DNA of 64,000 nt from Gambelia wislizenii (GCA_030847615.1 JAUMIR010000003.1:340518256-340582255); one strand, 5' to 3'; shown: positions 9,531-21,267, counted from the first letter of the stretch. Notes: generated by a model from the sequence alone, not told the origin. A program made the numbers and translations.

Positions 9531-10490
9531 AGTATATGACACCAACAAGACTCCAGCCAGAGTATGTAAGAGAGGAGGGACCATAGCTCAATGGGAGACC
9601 ACAGGTTATGTATACAGAAGGCTCCAATCTCCAACATCTCCAATTAGTTTCACAGCTGAAGGTCTCAGCCATGTCCCCCAGAAAGATAGCTAGTACAATT
9701 TTAGGATTCAAGGCCACTTTACCAACAGTTACCAATGGGACATGATAAAGCAGCAGCAGATGAGTAGAAGAATGGGTAGATGTATGCTAGTGTACTGCAC
9801 AGCTTGCCTGAACTTACTTTTAAGATGCATGGGAAGGTTGTGATCTGCTGGATGTTGATGGACTCCATTTCAGTCACCCTTCATCATTGGCTATGTTGGC
9901 TAAGGCTGACAAAAAACTTTGCTTATAGTTGATCTCCATTGGGACTTGGTAGGTGGGACTACACCAGAAAGTAGTCTTACAAAGCTTGTTACAAATTCAT
10001 TATGTGCTGCAAGGATTTCTGTTATGACTAATTAGAAAAAGTAATTATGCTGTGGTTTATTTTTCATGCTTATGACAATATCATTGTACTATACAACACA
10101 GACATGAGACTTTGTTTTCTTGTATATTAATAAAATCTTTATAAAAAAAGAAAAAAGTAAAAGAACTTTTACTCTGTTTGACAAAGTTACAGAAAGTAGC
10201 TGAGTCTTATTTTATTTCTATTCATTTACCTCACTAAATTTCTGTCTGATCTTTTCTCTAAGGAGCTAAAGGTAATGTATATGGTTCCTCACAACAACTC
10301 TGTGCAGTAAGTTGGGTTGAGAGAGAATGTCTGGAGTTTGCATCCAAGTGAAAATCTGAACACAGGTCTTTCTGGCCATTGTTCAGCACTCCCACCTTCC
10401 CCAATTAATGTTCTTCCAGAAGATAAGAGTTGTATAGTGTACCTGACCATGCTAACTGAGGGTGATGAGAGTTGTAATCAAGGAACTAGT
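9531..10490. other. Intronic sequence, nothing recognised
   Basis: No repeat family or coding motif identified; A-rich near 10140. Confidence 0.45.
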
Positions 10491-10494
10491 TGGA

Positions 10495-11135
10495 GCAGTT
10501 TCACAGAAGAGCAAGAAGGATGATCAGAGGTATGGAGAACAAAATAAATGAGGCAAGGTTGAAGGAGGTGTGCATATTCTGGCTAGTGAAGAGAAGACTG
10601 AGGGGTGACATGATTACACTCGTTTAATATCTTAAGGACTGTCACAGAGAGCAGGGTGCAGTTTTGTTTTCTGCTTCCCCACAGGGTATGTGTGGGTATG
10701 TGCCTTCAAGTCACCTGTCAACTTCTGGTACCCCATGAATTTCATAGTTTTCTTAAGCAAGATATACACAGAGGAAGTTTTGCCAGTTCCTTCCTCTGAA
10801 ATGTAACCCACAGCACCTATTATTTGTTAGCAGTCTCCCATTCAAGTACTAACCAGGGCTGACCCTGCTTAGCTTCCAAGATCAGACAGGATCTGGTGCT
10901 TTTAGGGTATTTAGGACACACTTTAAGTTACAGGAGGATAGACTTTGATTGAACATTAGAAGACGAACATTAGTTGGAAGCAATGGAACAAATGACCTAA
11001 AGAGGTCGTGGTGTCTCCTTCTCTGGGTGTCTTTTAAAAAAAAAGGCTGAATGCTCTAGCTGGATTTTCTCTACTGATGGTCTATGAGCCCCTTCAAATT
11101 CTATGCTCTAAGATTTTGTGATTCTTTATAGTTCT
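10495..11135 (+). mobile_element. CR1-type LINE 3' region, diverged, split by a 5S SINE
   Basis: The pieces 10495-10690 and about 10921-11135 match the C-terminal coding and 3' end of CR1 as seen better preserved at 44900-45290: AGAAGACTGAGGGGTGACATGAT, GTTACAGGAGGATAG, and GTGGTGTCTCCTTCTCTGG. The frame is broken throughout. A 5S-derived SINE sits between the halves. Confidence 0.65.
10692..10920 (-). mobile_element. 5S rRNA-derived SINE with Bov-B-like tail
   Basis: On the minus strand it starts with 5S rRNA internal sequence, including GATCTTGGAAGCTAAGCAGG (5S A-box region) and GTTAGTACTTGAATGGGAGA (C-box region). It ends with GGTGACTTGAAGGCACATAC, the same Bov-B-like tail found on tRNA-headed Sauria SINEs. 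It interrupts a CR1 copy. Confidence 0.85.
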
Positions 11136-11429
11136 GTAATGGGTGGGGGAGCTATAGTCATGTGCCTAGTCAGGGAGAACTGCTTTCGCCACTACTCCAC
11201 ACTATCTCTTCATTACTGGAATTTCATGTATAACATCATTCTTTATATTATATGGCTTATTTTTTAAAAAAAATATTGAATGCATTTTGATTCAAAAGAG
11301 AATTGAACTTATTTCCAAGATATTATTGGAAGCAATTTGTTCTGTTTTATCTGTTTTATGTATACTGGACAACTGAAAAAACAAGTAAGGCAAATAAGAG
11401 CTCAGAAGCTTTCTTACATCATTCAGTGA

Positions 11430-12245
11430 ATGTTAGCAAATCTGTGCTCAAGTCCGTTCAGCAGTTCACCTACCTGGGAAGCATCATCTCCTCAGATGCC
11501 AAGATTGACAAAGAGATCGATCACAGATTAGCAAAGGCATAAATTGCATTTGGAAGACTTCACAAAAGAGTCTGGAGCAATAAACACCTGAGGTAAAGCA
11601 AAAAATCAGTGTGTATAGAGCCATTGTACTGTCTATCCTCATTTATGGATCTGAAACATGGGTCACCTATCGCCACCACCTACGACTCCTCGAATGCTTT
11701 CATCAGCACTATCTACGCACAATCCTAAATATACACTGGACTGACTATGTGATGAATGTTGCTGTCCTTGAGCAAGCAGGGATCACCAGCATTGAGGCCA
11801 TGATATTGAGAACACAGCTGTGCTGGGCAGGGCACGTTTCTAGGATGGAGGACCATCGCCTCCCAAAAATACTACTCTATGGTGAACTCGCCACAGGTCA
11901 GTGTAAGAGGGGCGCCCCAAAAAAGCAATACAAAGACTCCCTGAAACAACATCACAGGCTCGGCCAAATTGATCACCAACAGTGGCACGCCCTGGCCTCA
12001 CATCGGGAGGCATGGAGACGCACAATCCACAATGCTGCAGCCTTATTTGAGAACTCACGCTGAACAAGTCTTGAAGAGAAACGACAACGCAGAAAGAATC
12101 ACAACCCAAAAGCATCACCCAAGGAGACCTTCTGCTGTGCTTTCTGCAACCGGACTTGTTTATCTCAGATTGGCCTTTTTAGTCATCAGCGTGCTTGCAG
12201 AAAGCACAGGATGAGTCCTTCCTGAATCTTCGTTTGCGAAGAAAA

Positions 12246-12248
<3 letters not shown>
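11430..12248 (+). pseudogene. LINE ORF2 C-terminal remnant with terminal zinc finger
   Basis: This is the C-terminal part of a non-LTR retrotransposon polyprotein. It reads FTYLGSIISSDAKIDKEIDH, then LIYGSETW and WAGHVSRMEDHRLPKILLYG, typical of LINE reverse transcriptase thumb and downstream regions. After a stop at 12061-12063 the same frame continues into a CX2C...HX4C zinc finger (CAFCNRTCLSQIGLFSHQRAC-like, shown in part) and ends at TGA 12223-12225. Only about 20 bases follow before the 3' end. Further stops upstream (11540) show that it is inactive. Minus-strand copies of the same 3' end lie at 34488-34728 and 59588-59875. The clade could be L2-, RTE- or Vingi-like; I cannot decide. 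Confidence 0.8.
12228..12241 (+). other. 3'-terminal hairpin of the LINE
   Basis: CTTCG-TTTG-CGAAG forms a perfect 5-bp stem with a 4-base loop, three bases after the ORF stop and just before AAAAGCC and the microsatellite tail. The copy at 59597-59610 keeps it; the copy at 34499-34512 is partly disrupted. Such hairpins can be the reverse transcriptase recognition site in stringent-type LINEs. Confidence 0.55.

Positions 12249-12283
<35 letters not shown>
12249..12283. repeat. (AT)n microsatellite
   Basis: About 35 bp of alternating AT directly at the LINE 3' end, so it may have grown from the LINE tail. Confidence 0.95.
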
Positions 12284-12287
<4 letters not shown>

Positions 12288-12391
12288 TTTCTCATATTTT
12301 GAAGTTCTGCCTTCCTGATAGACTTTCCAGGGAGCCAAACAAAGCTGTTTTCCTTAGTTACAGGTCCAGAAGCTTTATCTGCCTGCCTGCC

Positions 12392-12510
12392 CATCTATCT
12401 TGTTCACTCCTTATTGGAGTAGACCTATTTAATCAATGGAAACTTACATAAGTTTCTTTGATTTGATGGGTCTGCTCTAGTTAGGACTAACAGCTGGTTT
12501 TAGGCCTTTA
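12392..12510. mobile_element. Short palindromic MITE, copy 2
   Basis: Left half ATTGGAGTAGACCTATTTAA and right half TTTGATGGGTCTGCTCTAGT are near inverted repeats, as in the copies at 9287 and 20753. Confidence 0.5.
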
Positions 12511-14150
12511 TCAGTGGGACATATGTTCTGTTCTGAAAGCAGCTAATGTATTAATTCAATGACAGGAATTGCACAGCCCTCCAGATGTTGCCAGACTGCA
12601 AATCCCAGCAACTTTAGCTATCATAGCCAATCATGAGGAATGGTGAAAGTAGCAGTCCAAAAATATATGGAAATCCATACAGTTTCCACCACTGTTAATG
12701 TTAGGCCTGTTTCACCCAAAATGGTTGCTTTACTTTATAAAAGACTGCATTTGGAACTGATGAGAACCTACCTGCATCATATGCAATCATGTCACCATTT
12801 TTTCTTTATGAAACTGTTGGAGGAAGGTGGGGATGTTCAGTCTTTCCCTTCCATTCTGCAATCAGAAGGACATTCTTTCAGCCACATCTTGCCATATATA
12901 CCCACATATGGAAGCATTTCACAAAGATCAAATATCTGTGCAATTTCTCCATACTGAACGGAGAACTCTGGCGAGAAGGAATTTAGAAAATCCTATATCT
13001 CATCCACCCCACCATAACCCCCTTCTCTTGATGTCCTTTTCTCCCTTCTTTATAATCTTTTTCTTCCTGCTTTGTTTAGTTTACTGGTCCTCAGATGGAT
13101 TCCAGCAAAAGTTCCAGTTCTTGAGAGCTTTAAAATTCAGTTTTCTAGGATAGATGAGGAGCTTCTATATGGCATCTGGTACAGACCATAGAAGGACTAT
13201 CTGGATACAGAAAATATACCATCTCTTCCTAAACTGTTCTTTCCACTTGTTGGTTTAGAATCTTTTAACCTTGAAATTAACTAAGTAATCCAGAGCTAAA
13301 GTAAGTGGTTTGGACCTTGTGGCCTGCAGGACCAGCAAGACCAGGAAGTAGTTTTGCACAAATTCAACTAGGAAGTTGGCTCTTTAACATTGCCTCTTAT
13401 TTAATTAACAACATAATTAATAACTGATTTCTGGAAGTAATGCTAACATTACAAATTAAGTCAAACTGTTAAGTTAAAAAATAAAAGTAATTAATTGTTA
13501 GCTTTCCATCAGAAAATTTCCAATATAATAGATAATTTAATTGATTTTAACTAGTTAGTTCCTGTCCTATTGGATTCTCTACAAGGAGAAAGGCAAGAGC
13601 AGCAAAACTAACATCCCACAAGAAAGAGTTCCACAATGAGAATGAAACCACAATAAAAGGCCCAGTCATTCACCCCAGATATAATATCAGTCCATAACAT
13701 TTCATAGCATCTCCCCATGCTGAACAACAACAATGAACAAATCTTTATTATGGTGATAGACCGGCACAGCCTCCATGCTGAGATGCAGAGACATACCTTT
13801 CTATCAGCCCTTTCAGCTATGAGTGGTATAACATAAGATGAGGTAATGCTATTGGTACTTTGGCACAAGCTCCAGTGGCTAATGCCCGTGTAATTGGTCT
13901 TGCCATGATTTGGAATCATGGTTTTCCAGAGTTCCAAATCAAGAGGAAAGCATTCTCAGATAGAGGAGACCGTCCTCTCCAGCAAGTCATCTGTTACATA
14001 TGGCGAGTGACAAAAACAATGATAGAAAGGTGATGAATCTGGCATCCTCATCCCCACTCCCTTTCCTGCCATGTTTAATTTAACCCTTTTAAGAACATCT
14101 GACTTGGACTTATGCTTATCACACAAATGACAAAGCTGGGAGGAAAATAG
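12511..14150. other. Intronic sequence, nothing recognised
   Basis: AT-rich. A fragment at 12575-12630 (CCCTCCAGATGTTGCCAGACTGCAAATCCCAGCA type) belongs to a dispersed family also seen near 16480, 26225, 57840 and 59280. No coding signal; chance ORFs at 12640-13153 overlap in different frames. Confidence 0.45.
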
Positions 14151-14155
14151 ACTAA

Positions 14156-14803
14156 GGGGTAGTCCAGATGGTGAAATAAATCCTCATGGAATCCATGGGG
14201 AATCCCATGTGTCCAAATGGGATCCCACAGCATTCCATCGTTTTTAGAGGAAGGAGGAGCAAAATTCAGAGAAAGGCCATGGCAAAAGCCTCCAGGAATT
14301 TTCCCGAGTTTTTTGACAACTGCGGGGCGAATGTGCACTCCTGCATGTTAGGACAACCAAATCGCATCGCAGCACATTGCTGAAGAGGATAGCTGATTAG
14401 TCGGATGTGCACAGGGGACGGAGCTTGCTAAGAAGGCAGATCCCAGAACTGCCATGTTGGATTGTAACTGTAGTGATCGTGCACTGAGGTGATGAAACAG
14501 CCTTTCTTTCCTTCTTTTTTTTCTTTCATTATTTAAGCAGAAGATCGCTCTTCTGTACCTTGGATTTAATTTTTTTTTTAAAAAAATACTATTTGGTGGG
14601 GGCAATTTGGGGAGTATAGAACTGCAAGTAATTCACTTGCGCCCCCCATCTTGATTCACTGGCATGTCTCTGTGTGAACAGTAAACACTGATAGCTTTGC
14701 TATCGGTGACCTTGGGAAAAAATTGTTGAGACAGATGAAAGCTGCTGCGAATTGGCATACATAGGCACCAATCCACATTTTATTCCTTCATCTAGACCAG
14801 CCC
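14156..14803 (+). mobile_element. Unnamed ~650-bp repeat family G, copy 1
   Basis: Candidate terminal inverted repeats are GGGTAGTCCAGATGGTGAA at the left and, in reverse complement, GGGCTGGTCTAGATGAAGG at the right. The interior matches 31020-31577 in the same orientation, for example AGCAGA.GATC.CTCTTC, ATTCACTT..CC..CATCTT and GGCATGT.TC.GTGTGAAC. No transposase ORF, so it would be a non-autonomous DNA transposon. Confidence 0.5.
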
Positions 14804-15083
14804 TCAGTCACAGTGAAGTTGAAGTACTGGCTGCAACTTCTCTTTAAATAGTACATTGATCACAGATTAATTGCTGGCATTATATTTGCAAAAGCTGGTG
14901 TTGGTGGTGATAAATAAAACCACCTTCTTTTCCTGAAATAGTTTTTTTAAAAAAAAAAAATTCTAGGACCATATGCTAGAGTTCATTGTCAGAGGCTGTT
15001 GTGCAATGAAGGGTGGCCGAGTCTTCTCTCTCTCAATCTCTCTCTGCCAGGCTGGAACGGGCAGGGGGTGCGGAGGTGCGGAG

Positions 15084-15616
15084 GTGAAAGGCTCAGGCAG
15101 CGGGATAGCGGTGCTGCCCGGCTGGGATTGGGCGGCACGGCTGGTGCTGTGCGCCCTGAGCTTGGGCTCTTGGCTTATGCCTTCCACGTGGAGACCTCAA
15201 AAGAGCAGGACGTCACCTACCAAGCTATGTGCAACATCAGTGCCGCCATCAGCTGCTCCCACATCTTCGTCTCCAAATGGGGTCGTGGTTTTGGCTTGGT
15301 AGCAGGCCTCTTGGACCCTCATAGTCTGTTCAACCAGCTGAATAGCATCTTTGGGATCGCTTTCTATCTTCTTCGGATCTTTCTGGGTTTCTCCACTACT
15401 GTCCTGGCAGCCATCACTCTGGTAGGCTCATGCTTAATTTTCATTGCTGGCTCAGTCTACCTGGCCTACATCCTCTTCTTTGTGCTCCATGACTTCTGCG
15501 TGATTTGTGTCAGTACCTACATCATTAATTTCACCCTGCTGTTTCTCAACTACAGACGCCTCGACTACCTCAACCAGGCCTGGCAACACCACCCAGCCAA
15601 GGCCAAGAAGCAGTGA
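15084..15616 (+). pseudogene. VKORC1: VKORC1 processed retrocopy (frameshifted)
   Basis: An intronless copy of vitamin K epoxide reductase complex subunit 1, the ER membrane enzyme that recycles vitamin K epoxide. The expected exon joins are seamless, so this is a retrocopy. The N-terminal part lies in one frame from a GTG at 15084, where ATG is expected, with motif [17 protein letters not shown] one-base change near 15161-15170 moves to the frame that ends at TGA 15614-15616, starting LLAYAFHVE. Paired loop cysteines (codons at 15230 and 15254), [13 protein letters not shown] and the CVIC redox centre (codons at 15497 and 15506) are all kept, with the spacing of human C43, C51, C132 and C135. 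The shifted frame itself is open from an ATG at 14999 for 205 codons. A poly(A)-like run at 15908-15918 may mark the 3' end, but no target duplication was found. It resembles VKORC1 more than VKORC1L1. Confidence 0.85.
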
Positions 15617-18600
15617 ACATGACTATACCTCAGTCTGGATAGTCTTGGAAGGGGGAACCTTCACATGGATCTCACCTCTAATTTTTCTAAAAGCATTACC
15701 CTTTTGTATAACATCCACTTGCTCATTCAGCTTAGAAACCTGTTACATCCTATTCCCTCAGATCAATGAGATCAGATTATTCAGCATCCCTCTTATCTAA
15801 CCCTTTGGATTCCAATCAAACTAGGACCACGGACTCCATTTTGGAACTAAAATGAATGCCACCTTTGGTTACGCTGACCTGTAGAAATGTAAATCAAGAG
15901 TTTTTCTTAAAAAAAAAATCTACAGTTTATTTTTATAGGCTCTTTACATACTTCTTTGAAACGAAAACATTGTTTAAACATATCAGTTTGTGCAAATATA
16001 GCTATTATTGTCAGAGTTACTACTGTTGAAACCATCAGCACAGTTACTATTTCTGTGCTGTGCATCAGCACAGTTACCTTTCTCACTCTTTTCCAGCCTT
16101 TCCACCCTGACCTTCCACTCTACTTTCAGATGTCATTCTGAACAATTATTTCAACTAATGTGGTATGAGCAAAATTTACAAAACCAGAGGGCATATTTCT
16201 GACTTCAGGTCCTAAAGCAATCTGCTGATTGTTTGCTATGAGATACTTTTCTCTCACAAGAAACTCACAAATTTTCTACCCTGGAGGTTGAGGAAAGGAT
16301 TTTTTAAAGAAATTAATTCAGTTAAATATTATATTTTTTAAAAACCCTAAAATGCTGTAAAATCACCTGTTGTGTGAAATGTTGCTTCCCCCCCCCATAA
16401 CACAGAACCCTTGAGCTCTTTTTTGTTCAATAGTTTTTTGAAGTGTGTGTGTGTTCAGAACTTAAGAGAAGCTGTACTTTTGGACTACAACCCTCAGAAT
16501 CTCCCAGCCATATTGCTGTAATCCAAAAAATAAATACTATAAATAACATTTTCTAGGTTCTGCTTATAGACAAACCATTGCTTCATCTTCCATATTACCA
16601 TCTACAGAATGTTTATACCATGTTTCTTTCAGATGTTTTAGATTATAACTCCTACCAAGCTTAACCAGCTGATCAGGGGTTATGGAGGTTCAGTACCAGC
16701 CAAGATAGCCAATTGTATTATAAGAGCAGTAATCCAAAACTGCGGGGACGCATTATCTGACACCAACTTGCCCAGGTTTTAAGAACATTAAGGCAGATCC
16801 TCCTCTCCATCTCAGCACCATCAGAGGTGCATTTGATGGGGAATACCTTCTCATTGGACACCCCCAGGCTCTTTGACTCTTCTTCCAGGGAAGCTAGGCT
16901 TCCTCTTTCTCAGTTGTCCTTCTGTCACCAGACAAAGACAGTTCTATTCAGAGTAGCTTTCAGCACTGGCCTGCTGTTTAATGTTTGGGGGCTGGCGCTA
17001 GCTTTTATTGTCATATTTTTAATTGTATTTTTTAGCCTGTATTTATTATTGTATCTGGAATCTTCTGCATACAGAGCAAAAGTTCTACCAATAAGTTGCA
17101 GCCCTTCCCTGAATAACAGTGTTTATAATGCATTACTGTAAAGAAGAGGAGACACAGAACTGCTCCTTTTGATAGCTGTTACATATCTCTAGTAAAGTTT
17201 TGAAAAGTTAACCTTTTTTGATGATAACTCTGCGAATTGCCAAGCCAGGCTGGGGGATTCTGGAAACTGTAATCTACAAAAGTAATATTCTAAGATCAGG
17301 TCTCCAGGATCCTCTAGGCCCACTCTAAAGTCTGTTTATTGTCCAAATAAACACAGAGAAACCAAGACTACAGATCTGCGGATTCCCATGTCCTTAGAAT
17401 ATGCCACTAACACCATTTTTCAATCTGTGAGTGGTTTCTTTTTATGTTTCACAGGGGTGGGAGAAGCTAATCAATTTCCAAAAACATTCAAACAGATAAT
17501 ATTTAATAGTCAAACTTACCCTGTGTGGTGAAATGATTTCATGTGCATACAGTACACTGTGTATTTTGGCAAGTGAATTGCTTGGCCTGTTAGAGCCTTT
17601 TGGCTTTTGCCAACACTGTGTGTGTGTGTGTGTGAGTGTGTGTGTGTGCGTATGCGCATTGCATTTTCCCAGAAATGTATTAGAATGTTTTTCAAGTGGA
17701 TGAGGTAAAGAGAAGTGCAGAAAAGAAACACATTTCATTGTAACTTATGGTCAAACTAGGCATTATATTAAATACAATATTATATTGTATTTATTTATAG
17801 AAAGTATTCATTAATCGCTTTTCACTGTCTCTCACACTTTCTCCACATACTCAACATACACAGATTATTGCTCAGTCTACACAGAATGTGGGTGGGCGGG
17901 CAGGGGTGGGTGGGTGTATATTGTGTGCATATTATTAAAAACAAATATAGAAGTCAGCTGTAAAAATTAAAGGTAATATGCACCAGCAGCTTGTGGCTCA
18001 AGCTAGGGAGGAACAACAAATAAAGATAGGTATTGTTGAGGAATCATAATAGAGAAAGCACTAGAAACCAAAAATAAGTGGGAATGTATGAATAGAATAA
18101 TGTATTCAAAACATATACAATACATAGAATACTGTAATCAAAACTTATATGCAATACAATAACATCCATTTTGATCAAAATATTTACATCAGTCAGTTCT
18201 GAGAGCAAACCTTTATCTCACTAATATATGAACTTCCCATAACATTTAACAGGAGCAATATTCTCACCAGTAAGACTATTGCATAAAGAACACAATGACA
18301 GAATAACAAAAATACATATAAATAACACAATATCTAATTAATAAGAAAACACCTGCAAAATAAAAAGAGAGGAAAGGAGGGGGTAACAAAACATAAAAGT
18401 TATACTTCATAAATACAAATAATACAAAAAGGAGAACAATACTGATCAATAAGTAAAGACAGAGTCTAGAGTTAATTCTGTTTGCTTGCTCCTCTCTTGA
18501 GGAAGGCTTGTAACAAGGCTCTGCAGTCCATGGTTTAAATTATAATCTCTGACAAGCCCCCAAAAATGTAAATTACTTCATGTCCACAGGAATGATAGGT

Positions 18601-18635
18601 AGCTCTATACAGAAGCAACAACATCAGACTTTTCA
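15617..18635. other. Retrocopy 3' flank and intronic sequence
   Basis: No coding motif. Dispersed repeat fragments near 16470-16530 and 16630-16690 (ACTACAACCCTCAGAATC type). Otherwise AT-rich, nothing named. Confidence 0.45.
17617..17651. repeat. (GT)n microsatellite
   Basis: Interrupted TG repeat of about 35 bp. Confidence 0.95.
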
Positions 18636-18640
18636 ATTTA

Positions 18641-18902
18641 CAGGTTGCCCACGGTATCTACAGAACCAATATCTGCGGTTTCACTTATCCTGGGCTGAAA
18701 AAATAGGGACACATACCATAGAGTCATACTGGAAAATGCATAGGGAGGTTCCTCTCTAGGAATTGCTAGGTCCTCCAACACAACTCTATGGTATGTTTGT
18801 TCAAGAAGTCCTTTATTTTAATAGGGTTTATTATTATCCACGGTTTCACTTATAAATGGTAAGTCCAGGAACGTATTCTCCACAGATACAGGGGGCAACC
18901 TG
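18641..18902. mobile_element. pogo/Tigger-like MITE
   Basis: Ends CAGGTTGCCCACGGTATCTA and, in reverse complement, CAGGTTGCCCCCTGTATCTG, flanked by TA on both sides (18639-18640 and 18903-18904). The ends resemble mammalian Tigger/MER2 termini (CAGTNGTCCC.. GTATC). No transposase. Confidence 0.8.
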
Positions 18903-18988
18903 TATTATATGGGTGCATCTTTGGTCATCTTATAACCAAAAAAGAGAAACCCTCCCACTTATGACTCCTTTCCATGGCATTCCATGGC

Positions 18989-19022
18989 AATAATAATAAT
19001 AATAATAATAATAACAACAACA
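18989..19022. repeat. (AAT)n microsatellite
   Basis: About ten AAT/ATA units grading into AAC. Confidence 0.9.
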
Positions 19023-19029
19023 CAATTAC

Positions 19030-19310
19030 ACCATCCATTAACCCTTCCCTCCGAAGCACTGGAGGCGAAGGGAAGACTTTTCTCCTGCTTCTTCCCACAA
19101 CTTTGTGACAGGAGCATATTGAGTGGCAATGTGCAGGCCTAGCCAGCCAGCCTTTGCCTTGGCTCCTGTCACATGGTCAGTCTACTGCAGGGAGGAGGTG
19201 GGCCAAGCAGCCTTCAAGCCTTTGCAGAACCCCTGTGAGGACATCACAGTCCCCTGGGGATCCCGAGACCACAGGTTAAGAACCACTGACCTCGCAGACC
19301 ACCTTAGAAC
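19030..19310. mobile_element. Probable hAT-like non-autonomous element
   Basis: The right side carries GGGATCCCGAGACCACAGGTTAAGAACCACTG, quoted in pieces: a GATCCCGAGACCACAGG block followed by TTAAGAACCACTG. That is a common terminal phrase of hAT-type MITEs in amniotes. The left boundary is unclear. Confidence 0.4.
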
Positions 19311-19603
19311 TATTGCAGTTAGAAAAAAAAAAATCAATAGGAAATATCTCCCATCCTGGGGTGTGATCCCCAACTCCCCTTGGCCTTAGACAACCCTCAG
19401 CCATATAAAACAATACAGATTTGACTTCTCAACTGGAAGCACAACAAGGATGGAGTCAGGCAGACTTCCCTTTCGGAAGGAGTTCCACAGTCAGGAATCA
19501 TGCTGTTACAAAGAAAGCCAAATCTTATGTACTCACCAGTTTATTTTCTCAGGGATGTTGGGGCCTCCATTGAAGATCTGAAATTCTGGGCAGGCTAATA
19601 TTC

Positions 19604-19835
19604 AAACTACAGGAAAAGAGATTCCACTTAAATGTTAGGAAGAACTTCCTAATGGTAAGAGCTGTTTGACAGTGGAATACAATGCCTGGGAGTGTGGTGG
19701 CGTCTCCTTCTTTGGAGGTTTTTAGACAGAGGCTGGATGGCCATCTGTCAGGGGTGCTTTGATTGGGTATTCCTGGCAGGTGGTTGGACTGGATAGACCT
19801 TGTGGTCTATTCCAACTCTGTGATTCTATATCTGA
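19604..19835 (+). mobile_element. CR1 LINE 3' end fragment
   Basis: Matches the CR1 3' end at 45040-45285: AAACTACAGGAAAAGAGATT, AAGAACTTCCTAATGGTAAG, GGTTGGACTGGATAGACC and the terminal TGTGATTCTAT. 5'-truncated. Confidence 0.9.
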
Positions 19836-20752
19836 GGAGGTGATCTTCCAAATACCTGAAGCAGTTTAATGTATACATTTTAAATCAGAAATTCCCCCAC
19901 CTCCATAATCCTGGGAGATGAACACACATACACATACTCCTGATACTCAATTTATCCTCTCTCACTCTTATATATATATATAATACGTGGGAAGGGTGTT
20001 GAATTTAATCTTGAAGTATCAGTGGCTTATTTTTCTTATTGCCATGCCAATAGTAATAGGAGGACTAGCTGTCCATGCCTTTTTACAGAGTCTTGCTGAC
20101 AGGATCGTGATCATTCAAGACTGTCTTGATTATTCAAGATAGGAATGATCATAGGGTTGTTGATATCATAGATCATTCAAGACACAGTTTACAAGCATGG
20201 AACAATTTGGGGGTGGAATGATGGAATAAAAATATAATAATGATAAGGAATAATTTACATAAAAGGATAATGGTATAGGTAACTGTTTAACCAACACATG
20301 TGTCTTGAATTTTGTTCTTCTGGGAGATTGACTGCACCTTGAAATGAATTTAAAACACAAAAAAGGTTTAACAACTTGCTAACTCTTGCTAACAACTTAA
20401 TTTTTCTATTATGAGCTGTTGTTCCTAGCTTGGTGGGAGCTTGATATCTTACTCTGCATCCCAAATGTCCAAATCTGGTGGGTACTTTATGCTTCCTTTA
20501 CAATGACCTTCCATTTATTTGATTATTTGGATTCTGCTTGGAACAGGATATAAACATATTTCATTCTGCTCCAGTATGCCAGATATTTTTACCCTAAGTC
20601 CCTAATATTTCTTTTTGCCAATCTAAAATCTAAGTAATTACATTCTTCCTGGGGAAGTTTATCATGTCAGTATGTAAGCAGAAGTGAGGGCCTGAATCCC
20701 AGCAACAAATATTACAGATACGTCTCTCAGCATAGCATTGTACAGTGGGCTA

Positions 20753-20884
20753 AATCCAATTATCAGTTCCAAAAAGAGTAGACATGTTGAATGAATGGAA
20801 ACTTGGTAAGCCAACCCTTATGCAATTTCCATTGATTCAATGGGTCTCCTTTGATTAGAACTAACAATTGGATTCAGGCCAATG
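20753..20884. mobile_element. Short palindromic MITE, copy 3
   Basis: The best preserved copy: GGGCTAAATCCAATTATCAG at the left pairs with TAACAATTGGATTCAGGCC at the right, and the inner parts AGTAGACATGTTGAAT and ATTCAATGGGTCTCCTTTG also pair. Confidence 0.65.
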
Positions 20885-20916
20885 CCATTGCTGCCATCCG
20901 TGATCTCTGTGGGATA

Positions 20917-21265
20917 CTGTAGCCCCCCCCCCGTATCCACTGATTCAGTTATCCACGGGACACAAAACAGCACACCTACCATAGAGTCATAGGTGTGGGA
21001 TGGAGGGTTTTGGATGTATATTTTAAATGTTGTAAGCCAACCTGATTGCGTTTTGGATATAAATATTATTATTATTATTATTATTATTATAGTCTTCCTA
21101 GAAAATGTGTCCTCTCTAGCCATTTTCTAGGTCCTCCAAGGCATCTCTATGGTATTTTAAACCAGAGGTCCCATTATTTTCAATGGTGTTTGCTGTTATC
21201 CACGGTTTTCACTATCCACAGGGCCCCCCGGAACCAATCCCCAGTGGATTACGGCGGTCCTACTG
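20917..21265. mobile_element. pogo/Tigger-like MITE with nested LINE tail
   Basis: TA-flanked ends (20915-20916 and 21266-21267) with CTGTAGCCCCCCC..GTATCCAC at the left and AATCCACTGGGGATTGG-type sequence at the right in reverse complement. The middle, about 20994-21091, is a foreign LINE-tail fragment ending GGATATAAATATTATTATTA. That fragment splits the CATAGAGTCATA...GAAAATG phrase, which is continuous in the copy at 18641-18902. Confidence 0.7.
21062..21090. repeat. (ATT)n microsatellite
   Basis: Tail of the nested LINE fragment. Confidence 0.9.
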
Positions 21266-21267
21266 TA

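Noticed and set aside
15084..15616. Functional VKORC1 or VKORC1L1 gene
   Set aside because: No introns, start codon changed and one frameshift relative to the family; treated as a retrocopy, with the open 205-codon frame reported separately.
17442..17738. Minus-strand ORFs with His-Thr repeats
   Set aside because: Translations of the (GT)n microsatellite and its flanks.
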